From contig CM059975.1 in the NCBI GenBank assembly GCA_030490835.1, positions 9,181,579 through 9,245,578 of the forward strand: a DNA stretch of 64,000 bases, in the 5' to 3' direction. A program made the translations under genes and the position numbers. The stretch is from Annona cherimola (lineage: Eukaryota > Streptophyta > Magnoliopsida > Magnoliales > Annonaceae). Below, one piece after another: positions 25,142-38,200 of the stretch (position 1 is the stretch's first letter; the number at the start of each line of letters is the position of its first letter). The notes below the pieces were generated by a model. The model was not told where the DNA came from and ran no database searches. It was given only the letters and a program-made list of their open reading frames with translations.

Positions 25142-28100
25142 ATGAAGAGGCCGAAGAGTGATGCTCCAGGGGGAAGACGATTGAAATGGTCAAACGCCTT
25201 GATTGGTGCAGCGGTCCTGTATCTCATTTTCATTGGGTTGAGGTTTCCAGGATTGGTTCAGTTTGGCATGATGCTGAGCGGGGACAATAGTTTTGAGGAC
25301 CTCAATCAGCATGATGGAAGCCTGGATAAGAAACGGCACTTCTTTAGTTCGGTATATCATGACACTTCCAACAGTCAATTTGAAGATGCCTTGAAAAAGA
25401 ACTCACCTCAAATGCCATGGAATGAACACTTTCAGGCAGAAACTGGTGGGTCCCAATCGATCATGTCTCACAAGAGTCACTATGGCCGTATAACTGGTAA
25501 GATTTTCAGAAAGATGAACAAGACAAGAGGATTGACAGAGCTAGAGAAAATGGCAGATGAAGCATGGGAATTGGGGCTAAAGGCTTGGGAAGAAGTTGAG
25601 AAATCTGAATATCGAGCAAGTAATGAGAAAATATTTGAAGAGTCATGCCCTGCGTCTGTCTCGTTAACTGGAAAAGAGTTGGAAAAGGCTGGTTATATGA
25701 TGTTGCTTCCATGTGGACTTGCAGCAGGGTCCTCTGTGACAGTGGTGGGGACTCCTCATTATGCTCACGAGGAGTATGTGCCCCAGCTTGCAAAGCTTCG
25801 CCATGGGGATGGATCAGTTATGATTTCACAGTTCAAGGTTGAATTGCAAGGGTTAAAGGCAGTGGATGGTGAGGACCCACCTAGGATTCTGCATTTGAAC
25901 CCTCGGCTGAAAGGTGATTGGAGCAAGACACCTATCATTGAGCACAATACATGTTATAGAATGCAGTGGGGCATAGCCCAAAGATGCAATGGCATACCAT
26001 CCCAGAATGATGAAGATAAGGGTAAGCCTTACTCTTCTTTCTTTCTTTCTTTTTTATTAAAATTTCTTTTTCAAAATTTTACGTTTTTTAACTAATTTAT
26101 TGGGGTAGATTGAAGAGGATGGCCTCACTAGATTTCTTGTTACATTTTAGGACATCAGATATTGGTTGGACATTGTTCACAGGTTTAAAATACTTGAACA
26201 AAGATATTGACTTTGTATAGAGTTCTTATTTGCACGCTATCCATAATTAGGACAATACCTGGTATGGTGAGATAGAGAGTAGAATTCCTGGACTGCCTTT
26301 GTGCATGATAAGTCGATTTTTTAACTTTCCAGTGTTTGAATATCCAAGAGACCAAATTGAAAAATGAAAGAAATTTTATAAATGCAGTGTATACTTCTTA
26401 ACATCCACAGCAAGAATCACCATATCGTTTTGCATTTTTAGGTAACTTTTTGTGTGATTAATTTCATTTTTATCTGTTAATACAAAGAAAAATAACAGCT
26501 TTACATTTGTTAAGCTGCATCCATTAAAATCTTGTTTTTTAATTTTTTCAATTTTATTTATTTGTTTACTTCTTTTTGCAGTTGATGGGTTCAGCAAGTG
26601 TGAGAAATGGAGACGTGATGACATGGATGAGTCAAAAGAAGTCAAGACTACTTCATGGCTGAGTCGTTTCATAGGGCGTGCAATGAAGCCAGAAATGACA
26701 TGGAATTTTCCTTTTGTGGAGGGTAGATTATTTGTCCTAACGATACGAGCCGGGGTTGAAGGATACCATATTAACGTTGGTGGCAGACATGTGACTTCCT
26801 TTCCTTACCGGACGGTGTGTGGTGACTTACAAAATCATATATTGTTCTTCCTTTCTAGCTGTCTCAGTATTTCGTAACTGCTGTATTCTTTGGGCCTGTT
26901 TGATCAATTTCTAGTGGCAGACAGCATTTTCAGGATTGCCAAATTTATCTGTGCGTTGGAAAGGAGTGACATAAGAACAGTATTTACAAGAGAATGATAT
27001 ACTGGTTAGAAATGGTAGACATGATTTATTGCATGATAGATACAAGTTTCTGTCCAGTGGTGCAGTGTTCCAGCTGATGTTCAACATGTTCAACCATCCA
27101 AGCTCAAGTTTCCGCGTGCATGCATACTAATATCATTTGTCAAGTGCAATGCTGGAGGTTGTGTTCTGCATTAAGGATGCTATGAATGCCATTCATCTGC
27201 ATAATGCTTAACATGTATCATGGATCGTCCTGATTTCCTATTCTAGCATGCCTGACTAGTAATGAAGAGGTTAACTAGTTCCCACAGTGTGACTTGGATA
27301 CCCATGCCCATACTTCCTAGCACCCTGTCCAGCAATATTATCTTCATTTCAAGTGGGCCTAGGTTTTGTAGCATGATTCTTGTATCAGGCCAAGCTTCTG
27401 GTTAATAGTTCTCAAGTATCTCAATTTGAAGAACAACGCCTGATGAAAAGAACATACTCTTGTTTGAACTATATTGTTTTTGGAATAAGCTTCTAGTCCA
27501 TTGTGGGTCAGATGTGCCCTACCATTTTTTTTCCATAAAAAATTTCCATCTTCATAAGGGCAACTTTCAAGTTCCAAACAATAGTAAACATTTAGTAGGA
27601 TCCCCTGGGTTGTTGCTGTCAGTGTCATGGGGAGACCTGGACAAAACATTTGATTGAATGCGCTTGTTCTCTTTTTGCTTATAGGAATTTGGATATTTGC
27701 ACAACTTATTCATGAATCCTCTAGTGCCAAAGGGAATGTGGAAAATATTCTGTAACCCTATAATGCTTTCCTGTCAGGGTTTTACTCTTGATGATGCGAC
27801 TGGGTTAGCAGTTTATGGTGATGTCGATGTGCAATCTGTATATGGGACTTCACTTCCAACCTCTCACCCAAGTTTCTCACTTCAGCAAGTCTTGGAAATG
27901 TCAGAGCAGTGGAAGTCTCCTACCCCTTCAGAAAGTCCTGTTCATCTATTTATCGGCATTCTATCTGCTACATCTCACTTTGCAGAACGCATGGCTATTA
28001 GGAAAACTTGGATGCAGTCTTCTCCTATCCGATCCTTGGTAGTCGTAGCCCGTTTCTTTGTTGCACTGGTAAGAACTTGCAGCCTAGATTGGTAACTCTG

Positions 28101-30907
28101 CTGCTGTTATTACTAATCCTAACCCTTTGTGTTGTACACTTCACAGACATTGAAATAAAGTTTCTCAGAGTTGCTGGTATTGAACCATATTTAAATGGCG
28201 AGTTAAACTTCTCGGGAACTGAATAAGTACTATTCCCCAAAAGGGGGTCCCCATGTGGGTCAAATTGTTTGATTTCTAGCTGAAACTATCATTGGAACCT
28301 TGACTGGGTAGGACCAAAGGGAACATTCTTGAGGCTGCATATCCCACTGTGAGTACGTGACAATTGTGAATGCGACTCACTACGTGGACGCCAGAAGCAA
28401 TTAAGTTACCCCATTGGTTCTGTTGGCAACTCTTGTAGAGTGAATTCAGATCAAATCAATTTTTTTAACCATCTTTTTTTTAAAAAAATAAAAATAAAAA
28501 TACCACGATTATAAATTGAGGATCTGAGGGGTGCTTGCATGGGTGTTGGTTTTTTCTTGTACCTTGGGTTTGTTTTGTACTATGTTGATGATCTCCTCCA
28601 CCAAGCTTATATTCACTGCTAAACTGGTATTGTAGAACCCAAGAAAGGAAGTTAATGCAGTTCTGAAGGAGGAAGCAGACTATTTTGGTGACATTGTGAT
28701 TTTGCCTTTTATGGACCGTTATGAGCTTGTAGTACTCAAAACTATTGCCATCTGTGAGTATGGGGTGAGTATTTCTTCTTTGTTTTCTTTTGGCTAACAT
28801 ATCTTTTGATGCAATATTGTTTGTTTTAGATACAAGGGGTGCAGTTATACAGGAAATTACTTGATCAACAACCCCAGCATCTGAATAACATTTTTCAGCT
28901 TAAGGCCAAACATATTTCAACATTTGTTTAACAACTGGTGTTGCTTGATAGTGTATGAGTTAAGCACTTAAGCTACACAATATCTTGGTTGGAGGGCCAA
29001 TCTTAGGCATTTTTCTTTTGAATATTGGTGGCGGCTTTATTTTTGCCTAGAGGAATGCTGTTTACCATATAAAGAATTTCTCCTTTGCTCATTTAACAGC
29101 ATAAAAATAAATGTTAAACATTTCAGAATTTTATTTATAGATTTTTATTTGGTTCTTTCTGGGCATGTTTGGATACACAAAAATTTTTCACTCTCGAAAA
29201 ATATCCCATTTTTAAATATATTTTTCACATCTTCCTGTACAACTGCTTTACTTTTCAATCATTTTTACAGAACTAACTTATCTATTTTAATTTCATTCTC
29301 TTTACTACTCGTCATTATTTCTATTATGTCACATCTTTTTCTTTCAATTCAAAAACTTTTATACCAAAAACTTTTTCATCTAAAAATTTTATCACTTACC
29401 AAACATACCCCTTGTTAAAATAATGAAGTTTATTCTTCCAAAGCATACAAAAGACATTCCTGTTTATCTTAACACTACTGAATGGAGATATTAAGATCAT
29501 CCTGTCAGACTGTTTTCGGTGTTAACATTTGTTCAGGGCCAGACCCATCCATGTGATTGTTTGGATCATAGAATGGTAGGCTATGATGGAATCATGGGCT
29601 GATGGATACTATCTTTCCTATGGCAGTTTGGCCTTGGAGAAGGTTACTCATTGTTGTGTTCCCTTTATGAATCTTTATGATGCTTACTAATCCTTTATCC
29701 TTTTTCTCTTTTGGACTTCTGTGCCACCTTCTGCCAACTTCTGCAGATTCGCAACATGAGTGCTGCATACATTATGAAATGTGACGATGACAACTTTGTT
29801 AGGGTGGAGACTATATTAGCAAAAATTAAGGGTTTTCCTTCTGAGAAATCCCTTTATATGGGCAACATCAACCTCTTACACAGGCCACTCCGAAGTGGAA
29901 AATGGGCAGTGACATATGAGGTATGTTGCCTTCTAGAAATTTTCTAGAAAATTCATAGAGCATCAGAAATGATTTACCATAGAAATATTCATGGTAATCT
30001 GAAGTGAGTTTGCATCAACTCTTCTTTTGGCAAGTCACTTGAAGCAAGAACTTAATTTTGATCCCAATACGTGATACTCTCGTTAATTGGCGTTCCTCAT
30101 GTATGTTGAATATGAATTACTGATTCTTCATTTCACTTTTGTTTTCTTCATGATTGCTTTTGTTGACCATACTGTCACTTTTTCTTGTTCCTCTTTTTTT
30201 CTTGATTGCACTTGATGACCATACTATTGTGAAGTGAACATAAATCACATGAATGCTGAGGACTAGCTGATGCTTGGAACCATATGAATGATGAAAAACT
30301 AAAAATTTGGGTGATTATATTATGCGTTCTAAAGTTGATTTTCTATTGTTGAAACAGGAATGGCCGGAAGAAGTATACCCACCTTACGCTAATGGACCTG
30401 GATATATAATTTCGAGTGACATCGCAAGATTCATCATCTCTCAACATGCCAATCAAAGCCTAAGGGTTGGTATCTCACTCTAGATTAATGTTTGATTGAT
30501 TAAGATCCCATCATTTTTGGTTCAACTAATGCACTATGAAAGCAGTAGTATTACCTGCTGCCTTTCATTTGCATGGCTCATTTCATTTGCTATTGTGAAG
30601 CAGTAGAATGAAAAGAGTGCACAAAATCTATCACTTATATTATGCTTCAAGTATTGTAAACTTGAGTTTGGCTGAAATTTGGATATTTTGGTGGTTGCAG
30701 CTGTTCAAGATGGAGGATGTAAGCATGGGTCTGTGGGTTGAACAGTTCAACATCTCAAATGCTGTTGAATACTCCCACAGCTGGAAGTTCTGCCAATTTG
30801 GCTGCATGGATGATTACTACACCGCACACTACCAGTCTCCAAGGCAGATGATCTGCTTGTGGGGAAAGTTGTTAGAAGGCCAGGCACACTGCTGCAACTT
30901 CAGATGA
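25142..30907 (+). CDS. GALT2: Hydroxyproline O-galactosyltransferase, GALT2-like (GT31 with galectin domain)
   Basis: This Golgi enzyme adds the first galactose to hydroxyproline of arabinogalactan proteins. Proposed exons are 25142-26021, 26582-26814, 27778-28068, 28636-28764, 29747-29920, 30358-30465 and 30701-30907, giving 673 residues with consistent phases and no break. Visible parts are a basic N-terminus with one membrane anchor (about 17-34), a stem, and a galectin-like lectin domain including [20 protein letters not shown] and [16 protein letters not shown]. The GT31 catalytic domain (about 425-620) has [18 protein letters not shown], the metal-binding triad CDDDN (Asp524-526), [17 protein letters not shown] and the C-terminal [15 protein letters not shown]. 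The ending CCNFR, as I remember it, fits GALT2 rather than GALT4-6 (CCNMR). The downstream PPR neighbour supports the same assignment. Intron 4 carries a family-A MITE. Confidence 0.92.
29161..29410. repeat. Family-A MITE in GALT2 intron 4
   Basis: About 250 bp with ends GGGCATGTTTGGATAC and CACTTACCAAACATACCC and the usual family interior (CTTTTCAATCATTTTTACA, TTTACTACTCGTCATTA). No exact target duplication. It lies between exons 4 and 5. Confidence 0.65.
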
Positions 30908-31525
30908 CAGTAATTACCTATGATCACATTGCTGGCTACATTTTTCTTTCCTCCTATCTCTGTCACTTCAGTTGCAGTATAACAGCCAAGATGCTAGTCC
31001 AGATATCTTGTTAGAGGTGTCCACAGAGGTCCTTCAAAAATAGGACCTGGTTCAACTGTTACGTATCAGAGTTACACTGGGATTAAGAAAGGAAACACGG
31101 GAATCTTTGGAAAGAGAGGCCTTTGAAGGATGGAAGCATCAATCAGATTGACAACCTTCTAATTAGTTGGATTTCCATGCGGCCTTGTTTCTGGAGCATG
31201 GAAGTGATTAGAGAACTACGGTTAGAAGAAGCTTGACAAGGAAAGTGATGAATAAGTTTGTTCATCAACACCTCCCCAGGTTTTCTACAGTTGAAGACGA
31301 AGGAATTTATTTTCAGTGTGGGCCTTGGCGAGTTAACTGGGGTTTGCTAAATTGGTATGCTTTGGGATTGGACTGGCTGGTCACGATCCTCAACAGAGAG
31401 CATACCAAACTCTTTGTAAATACTACTTTTCCTATTATGAATTGAATTGAAGGTTAGTCAGGTCTTTGTATCCTGATGCAGAAAAATGTAGAATGTCCTT
31501 GAAACTGAACAAGATTTATTTTGAC

Positions 31526-31640
31526 GCATTTTATCCTGATGCACACCCTTTATATTGAAGCATTTTATCCTGATGCACACCCTTTATATTGAAGCATTTT
31601 ATCCTGATGCACACCCTTTATTTTGAAGCATTTTATTGAG
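31526..31640 (+). repeat. 34-bp tandem repeat, three copies
   Basis: Units starting GCATTTTATCCTGATGCACA begin at 31526, 31560 and 31594, with a partial fourth at 31628. The copies are nearly identical. The array lies about 620 bp after the GALT2 stop codon, possibly within or just beyond the 3' UTR. Confidence 0.85.
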
Positions 31641-32334
31641 TACATTGGTTTATAGTTTTATTTCCTCCACCTTTGATGCTTATCAAAATATGTAGCGTTA
31701 GCTGTAATCTTGAGCCCAGGATCCACCATGAATTCTTCGACTGTTTGCAGCACAAATATTTGTTGAGTTCGTTTTATGTATCAACAAGAGCTGTTGGATG
31801 GGCTTATCAATTGATTTACACATGGAACACCGGCAGTACTGATTTTCATAGTTGTGATTTTCCGTTTATTATCCAGAAGTAGAATTTAAAGGCATTAACA
31901 TGGTAGTATAATATCTTTTTGGCCTAATGCATGTGTACCGATTACGATGTATTGTAGATGGTGTGAGAACAACTAGCACTTTCCCAACCTTTCCTCTGTG
32001 GTGGACGCCACCAAAGTTCCAAATGAGAGGTTTCAGGAATCAGGAAACTACCCAAAGACATTCAGAGTGGATGAAGCATTAACAATAACAACATTCAACA
32101 CAACTAATCTGGGTAAACAACCATATTGTTAGTTTATGTAGGCCATCAAAATGATCCAACAGCTCAAAAGTAAATACATTGACTTCCCATATGCATCAAT
32201 CGGTTGTGGCTGAATAGCAAATGCTTTAGCGTTTGTTTCTGTAGGTAATTGACTCGATTCCCAGGGAAACATGCAAAACAGAACTCTGTTGTTCAGATTT
32301 AAATGCATTCCATTGTCAAGTAGCAAATGAATGA

Positions 32335-32555
32335 ACCAACTGGGTGTTTTCTGGTTCATGCAGTTATGAGATCGAATCCCATGTGAGAGCTTCGACTCCC
32401 ATAAGTGGAAGTTGTTGTCTCCTGGTAGGAAAATTTTGTAAGAATAATTGGGCCGAATTTGTAATATGAAATGAGATAAGTTGTATAGATTCTCAGGCTT
32501 GATTTGTAATATGAATTAAGATGAGTTGTAATGATGTAAGACCAATAAAAAAAAG
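32335..32555 (+). mobile_element. Degenerate SINE
   Basis: A box-B-like sequence (GAGATCGAATCCC near 32367) is followed by a body and a 3' end GTAAGACCAATAAAAAAAAG resembling the tail of the SINE at 57314. Imperfect 13-bp flanking repeats AGCAAATGAATGA (32322-32334) and AGCAAATGACTGA (32556-32568) look like target-site duplications. The box A region is degenerate or deleted. It lies just downstream of the PPR stop codon. Confidence 0.5.
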
Positions 32556-32638
32556 AGCAAATGACTGAAAAATTATACTGCGTTACTTAAAACAAAAACA
32601 AAATGTTAATTGACCTCCCATGTCAAATGTAAGACACT

Positions 32639-34459
32639 TCACCAAAAATCCTTGCAAGAACAGGACCCATCAATGAAGTGATGGAATCGGCTGCCATCTC
32701 TGACAATAATCTCCCGGTTAAAAACCTTTGATATGATCTTAGTTGCCACATGGCAGTCCACACAAACCCTCAAGTTTTTTATCACTCTGATAGTTGTTCT
32801 GCTTGGAGTGCTAATTAGTGCAAATGCAATGGCCAACTTCTCACTGTGGTAGCAGAGAGCATTCTCCTTCTCTTCTTCTTCTATGTCAGCCAGCACATTC
32901 GAAGTACAAGGCATATATCCCTCCAACTTCAGTCGCCTGGTGATCTCGTCCAACATTGCATGTATCTCATTAGTCTGTGGGTGCGACTGATCCCCCATTA
33001 CAAACTCATGACATAGGTTCCCCACCTCAACTAAGCTATGACCAGGGGCCTTCCTCACCCCTTTCCTGAGCATGGTCTTCCTGATCCTGTGTGCATCAGA
33101 CCACCTCCCTTCAGCTGAGTACAGGTTAGACAAGAGTACATAATCACCACAGTGCCGAGGATCCAGTTGAGCAAGCTGAAATCGTGCAACTTCAGCCAAA
33201 TCTATATGCTTGTGGGTGGTGCAAGCGGCCAACAATGCTCTCCAGACAACTGCATTGGGCTGCAGTGGTATTTCCCTAATGAAATTATGTGCCTCATGCA
33301 CCAACCCTGCCCTGCCCAGCAGATCAACCATACAACCATAGTGCTCCATTTTGGGCACCAACCCATAGACCTCTCTCATTCTTTTGAAGTGCCCAAAACC
33401 TTCATCGACCAGACCACAGTGGCTGCAAGCATACAACACACCGACAAAAGTGATCTCAGTTGGCACTATCTCCTCCCTCTCCATGCATCCAAACAGCTCC
33501 AAGGCTTCTTTGCCAAAGCCATTCAAGGCCCATCCGACAATCAGAGATGTCCAAGACACGACATTCTTGAACGCCATCTCATCAAAAACCATTCGAGCCT
33601 CCCTGATGGCTCCGCACTTTGCATAAAGGTCAATAAGTGCATTGCCCACATGCAAGTTCCTACCTAGCCCCACCTTCAAAACATAAACATGAGCCCTCCT
33701 CCCCAGTGCTAGGGCCCCAAGCTCAGCACAAGCACACAACAAGCTGACCAAGGTGAATCCATCCGGGTCCACCCCCTGCTGCCCCATGTCCCTATAGAGC
33801 GTTAGCGCCTCATTAGGCTTGCCATTGGTAGCGAACCCATTGATCAGGGTATTCCATGTGACAACCTGCTTCTCAGAAACCAACTCAAACACCTTGTACG
33901 CATTCTCAACAAGGCCACAAGCCGCATACATATGAGCCATCCCATTCTGCACGAACACCAGTGCATCAAGCCCATGCTTGAGTGCCTGGGAGTGGACCAT
34001 CTCACCCACACTCCTGTCCATCAGCTTAGCAATGGCTTTGAGGAGGAAAGGGTACGTATGGGTGTCAGGAGGGACGGACGATGCGTGCATGCCGTGGTAG
34101 ACGTGCATGGCTGGATTAGGGGCGTCGCTCTGAGCATAGCCCCTGATCATGGTGTTGTAGGTGAAGATGGTGGGGTGATGGATGTGGGCGAATATGGTGT
34201 GGGCATAGGACATCGGGGCTGAGAGGGATACCAGAGAGAAGATGAGGTGCCTGCCCAAGTGGGGATCGGAGATGGGGACGCCATGCCTGATGCCCCATGC
34301 ATGGATTTGCACGAGCTGGGGGAGGAATCTTTGGGTCTGGAGGAGGAGGGCAATGCATTTTTTAAGAATGGGGGTTTTAGCTGGGTTTTCCGAGAGAGTG
34401 GACAAGGGGAAGAAGATGGGAAGGTTGCTCTGGATGGAAGTGGACCACCTCGATCGCAT
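32639..34459 (-). CDS. DYW-class pentatricopeptide-repeat protein (At4g21065-like)
   Basis: Intronless, 606 residues, as is usual for the PLS class. The family binds organellar RNA, and the DYW domain carries the C-to-U editing deaminase. The N-terminus (rich in Arg and Ser, few acids) could be an organelle transit peptide. P, L and S repeats run from about 60 to 430 (for example TYNTMIRGYAQSD, VTWNTLINGFATNGKPNEAL, VSWTSLIVGWALNGFGKEAL). They are followed by E/E+ motifs and the DYW domain with its HSE motif (538-540), CVDCH (566-570) and CSC (600-602). The last three residues are DFW instead of DYW. The start IHAWGIRHGVPISD and the overall order closely match my memory of Arabidopsis At4g21065. 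Tail-to-tail with the GALT2-like gene. The editing target cannot be told from sequence. Confidence 0.92.
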   Translation of the reverse strand: MRSRWSTSIQSNLPIFFPLSTLSENPAKTPILKKCIALLLQTQRFLPQLVQIHAWGIRHGVPISDPHLGRHLIFSLVSLSAPMSYAHTIFAHIHHPTIFTYNTMIRGYAQSDAPNPAMHVYHGMHASSVPPDTHTYPFLLKAIAKLMDRSVGEMVHSQALKHGLDALVFVQNGMAHMYAACGLVENAYKVFELVSEKQVVTWNTLINGFATNGKPNEALTLYRDMGQQGVDPDGFTLVSLLCACAELGALALGRRAHVYVLKVGLGRNLHVGNALIDLYAKCGAIREARMVFDEMAFKNVVSWTSLIVGWALNGFGKEALELFGCMEREEIVPTEITFVGVLYACSHCGLVDEGFGHFKRMREVYGLVPKMEHYGCMVDLLGRAGLVHEAHNFIREIPLQPNAVVWRALLAACTTHKHIDLAEVARFQLAQLDPRHCGDYVLLSNLYSAEGRWSDAHRIRKTMLRKGVRKAPGHSLVEVGNLCHEFVMGDQSHPQTNEIHAMLDEITRRLKLEGYMPCTSNVLADIEEEEKENALCYHSEKLAIAFALISTPSRTTIRVIKNLRVCVDCHVATKIISKVFNREIIVRDGSRFHHFIDGSCSCKDFW

Positions 34460-34620
34460 TAGATCATGGCCGTCGATTGGAAGGCCACTTTCGCTGGTGA
34501 GTCAAGTACCCGGACTGCCGGACGCCGCACGTCTGAGCTAGATTTTTTGCAAGATAAGACTCGCTCCCAAATCTTGACAATAATTCAGGGACTTCGAATG
34601 TACAAATATAAAAAGAATGA

Positions 34621-35227
34621 TTCCGTACAAACATTATATAAATGGTTTTTTTTTTTTTTTTTTTCACGTTCCATGTGATTTTTAAACATGCAAACGCTCC
34701 ATAAGACTCATCCAAATTTATTTAGTTGCTATGATAAAAATTGAATATTTCAAAAAGTTTTACATGTAATATATATATTCCGTACAAACATTATATAAAT
34801 GGTTTTTTTTTTTTTTTCACGTTCCATGTGATTTTTAAACATGCAAACGCTCCATAAGACTCATCCAAATTTAGTTAGTTTCTATGATAAAAATTGAATA
34901 TTTCAAAAAGTTTTACATGTAGGGTGTGTTTAGTTGGAGGTAAAACTTTTTGATGAAAACTTTTCAGAGTAAAGTTGTCAAGTTGATAGAAAATGATGTG
35001 ATATGATAGGGGTAATAATGAGGTGTAAAGAGAATAAAGTTAAAATAGATAGGGTAGTTGTATGGGTATTTGTGTAGAAATGATTGAAAAGTAGGGTTGT
35101 TTATATAGGAAAATGTGAAAAAATAATTAAAAAATAATGTAGTTATGGAGAGTGAAAAGTTTTTGATTGAAAAGTTTTCATTGACATGTTTTGTGTGTAA
35201 CCAAACACACCCGTAATATATATATTT
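34621..35227. repeat. 157-bp tandem duplication, second copy split by a MITE
   Basis: Copy 1 is 34621-34777. Copy 2 starts at 34778 and runs to 34921, then resumes at about 35216. Both begin TTCCGTACAAACATTATATA and include CACGTTCCATGTGATTTTT and CTCCATAAGACTCATCC, differing only at a few bases and in poly-T length. Located just upstream of the PPR start codon. Confidence 0.85.
34922..35212. mobile_element. Family-A MITE with GTA duplication and an in-window empty site
   Basis: A 291-bp element with ends GGGTGTGTTTAGTTGG and GTAACCAAACACACCC, flanked by GTA on both sides (34919-34921 and 35213-35215). The uninterrupted first copy of the surrounding tandem duplication reads ACATGTAATATATA, exactly the sequence expected before insertion, so both the borders and the 3-bp duplication are confirmed within the window. 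Confidence 0.88.
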
Positions 35228-35229
35228 TA

Positions 35230-38200
35230 AAGTTTTGGTTATTTCATATTTACTCTTGACAGGGACAAGGGTTTTGCCGAGGTCTATTCCTCGCCAAGGA
35301 GTCATGCAGGAAGGCTCTTCAACAAACAACGAAGACTTGGCAAAAGGAAGAGGCAGTGTGCCGAATCTTCGCCCAAAACTGACAGTACACATACAACATT
35401 TATTGAAGACACCTCTATCCTTCATCACGCCTGCCTTCGTGCCAAAGGAGGCCGTCTCAAGCTAATGAAGAAGTGACATTTTTACAGATTGAGGATGCAT
35501 TAGCCTTCTTGAGACGATTGGAAATTAAGATAATCTCCTTGCCTAACCAATTGTAGGCAGACACGTCAACTAAAAGAAAACATCGAAGGAATGATCACAG
35601 ATATATCGCCTGACACAAAATATACTCTATCATGCCAAACCTCTTATGAATATCAATCAACTCCTATTGAGAAAATGGGAGGTTGAGAGGCAGGAAGTTA
35701 GAAGAAAAATCAAGAGGAGAGAAGAAGGAAAGAAAATACCTCCAGTTACCCTTATCTTATGCATCACTCAATGTATAACCTTCTATGGGAGGAGCTTTCT
35801 TAGTACAGGGCCAACTCGCCAACATGGGGCTAGCCAGTACGAACTAAGCTAACACATACAATAATTGCAAGAAAAAACCTCAATAGTGAAATTTTGAAGT
35901 CTCTAACCCTTGCCAGGGTTTTTGGGTCGATCTTACCATTAAATTGACTTTTTTTCATGTGAATTGCATTTCCTCCAACATGATTAATTTCATCACACGA
36001 TAATCTAGACTTCAATTTGTTTTGAGCAGGCTTTCAACCAAATTAAGATATATCAACTCTTTTTTAAGATGATAAATATTTTTAATATATAATTTTCTAA
36101 TAAAGTAATTTTTGCATAATCAATATTTTCATATTAATTTATGTTTTGCATGGTTTGGATGTAAAAAAATCCCTACAAATTAGAAAAAAGCAACCATTTA
36201 TATACACCACCCTATGCAATGCAAAAAACTGTAAAAAATTATTTTCCAATATAAATTCCAAGAGTTAAGGGTGTATCTAGAAAGTGATAAAATTTTGAAT
36301 TAAAAGTTTGGGTGTAAAATTTTTTGGTACATAAGAAAATGATGTGACATAATAAGGGTAGTGATAAGAAGTAAAATAAATAAAGTTAAAAAGTAACCAT
36401 TTGTATAATTTTTTTTGAAAAGTATGATAATTATATAGAAAGATGTGAATAAATAATTAAAAATAAAGTAGTTACAGAAAATGAAAAGTTTTATTATTAA
36501 ACAAACACACCGAAATTGAAAATATTAAATTCTAGTGTTTTTCACAAATGAATTCATTTAATTTTCTATGATTTTGTATAAACAAAGTCATCCAATTTTG
36601 GTATCTTTGTATAATAGTCATGTAATCAAGCTAATATTGTAACATTAACTAATTTATATTTTGGGATTTTAAATAAAATGAAAGACCTTATAACGTTGCT
36701 CAATTATAAATTAAATCATGTAGTTTTAATAATTTTAGGAAAATTATCTAAATCTTGAATTGTTGCAAAATCCATCCTCATACCATGATATATTGTGAAA
36801 AATAAACATTAACCTTTAGCATTAAGGTTTATTTTGACACATTCCAAAAGATAAGAAGTTCATTTTACAAATATTCAAACCACAAGATTTATTCGAATAT
36901 TTATATAAATTACCTACTTTACGACAATCGAATTTTTGAGGATTAGGAGTTTTATTGATAGCGAATTTTAAAATGCACATAGATCAATGATGTGATAAAA
37001 CTATTGCAAAAGACTAACCCCTGCAAGATTGACAGACACTGCTTCTCCCGTGGCTAGAGTCGAAATTCAGATCTCCATTTAATTCCCCAACTTTGGTTGA
37101 GCTGAACGCCTTCTGAGTGGTTGCGACTAATACCACTAGAAGAGCTATCTAGATACTCAAAGACCTCTAAATAGAGGTGTAACATGAGCTTACGACACAA
37201 CAACCACATCTCTAAACCATTATTTCGCCAATCTGGTGCCACTCATAGCTTAGCGAATCCATAATTTTTAATTGGTATTATACATCATAACATTTGATAT
37301 TACATATCAAACTTATTTACTCCGAAAATTACAAACTCCACTTGTTAAAGGGAGAGGACAAGCTCCCATCTATTTATTAAAGGAGACCCACTACCCCACC
37401 TCCTTTAAAGGAGACTACTAAATACTCCGATTAAAATTGGGTCGGAATCCCACCCGCTGGGATTCGATGGCTGCCGCAGAAATTCCAATTACACCAGCGT
37501 GATCAAGCGAGCAAGACTCGGTTGGCTTTGGCAATCCACTATTATCCCTTCGATTACGCACTACTGATAAGATCACCCATGAAGGACTCAGATACACAGC
37601 TGGACCTTCATCATCAATCATCATTACCACCATCAGTAGGATTTAAACCATACGAAACGCTCATAAAAGGACCTCAGGAAAGGGTAAAGAAAATGAGTTC
37701 GGCTATTGTATTGCTAGTGTTATCTTGAAATATCCATACACTCCAAAGGGCACATAGGAACATACCTAGTGAACAGAAAAAGAAGAAGAGATCTCAAAAA
37801 CTTTTATTAGTTTTTTAGTCTCTATTCAACTCTTCTCCCCTCCCTCTTTTTACTTCAAAAGCTTAGGCCTTTCTTCGATCATTGCGGGAGGACAATTTAT
37901 ACTCTTTTTTTTATTTTATTTTTATAGAAGGACAATTTACACTTAGATCATTCTTCTAATAGTAAAATTCACTTTTATATTGTTTTTCAGGTAAATTAGG
38001 GAACTTCTAACCTTCGTTTTCATGTAAAATCATGTCTCCTGGTTAAAATTTCTTTCATACCTTGGTAACTCATCAGAACCTCGGAATTGCGTCCTAAAAA
38101 ATTTTTGGTCATTAATTTGTTTATTTTGACGAATTGTGTGCCAAAGCATTCTGAATCATGAAAGCCCAATCTGCTCAACTTGAACAAAGAAAGGATCGAT

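Noticed and set aside
31526..31640. CRISPR array
   Set aside because: The 34-bp units are strictly tandem with no spacers, and the genome is eukaryotic.
35235..37730. Intact LTR retrotransposon
   Set aside because: LTR-like fragments and composition are suggestive, but no paired LTRs, primer-binding site or gag/pol motifs could be identified.
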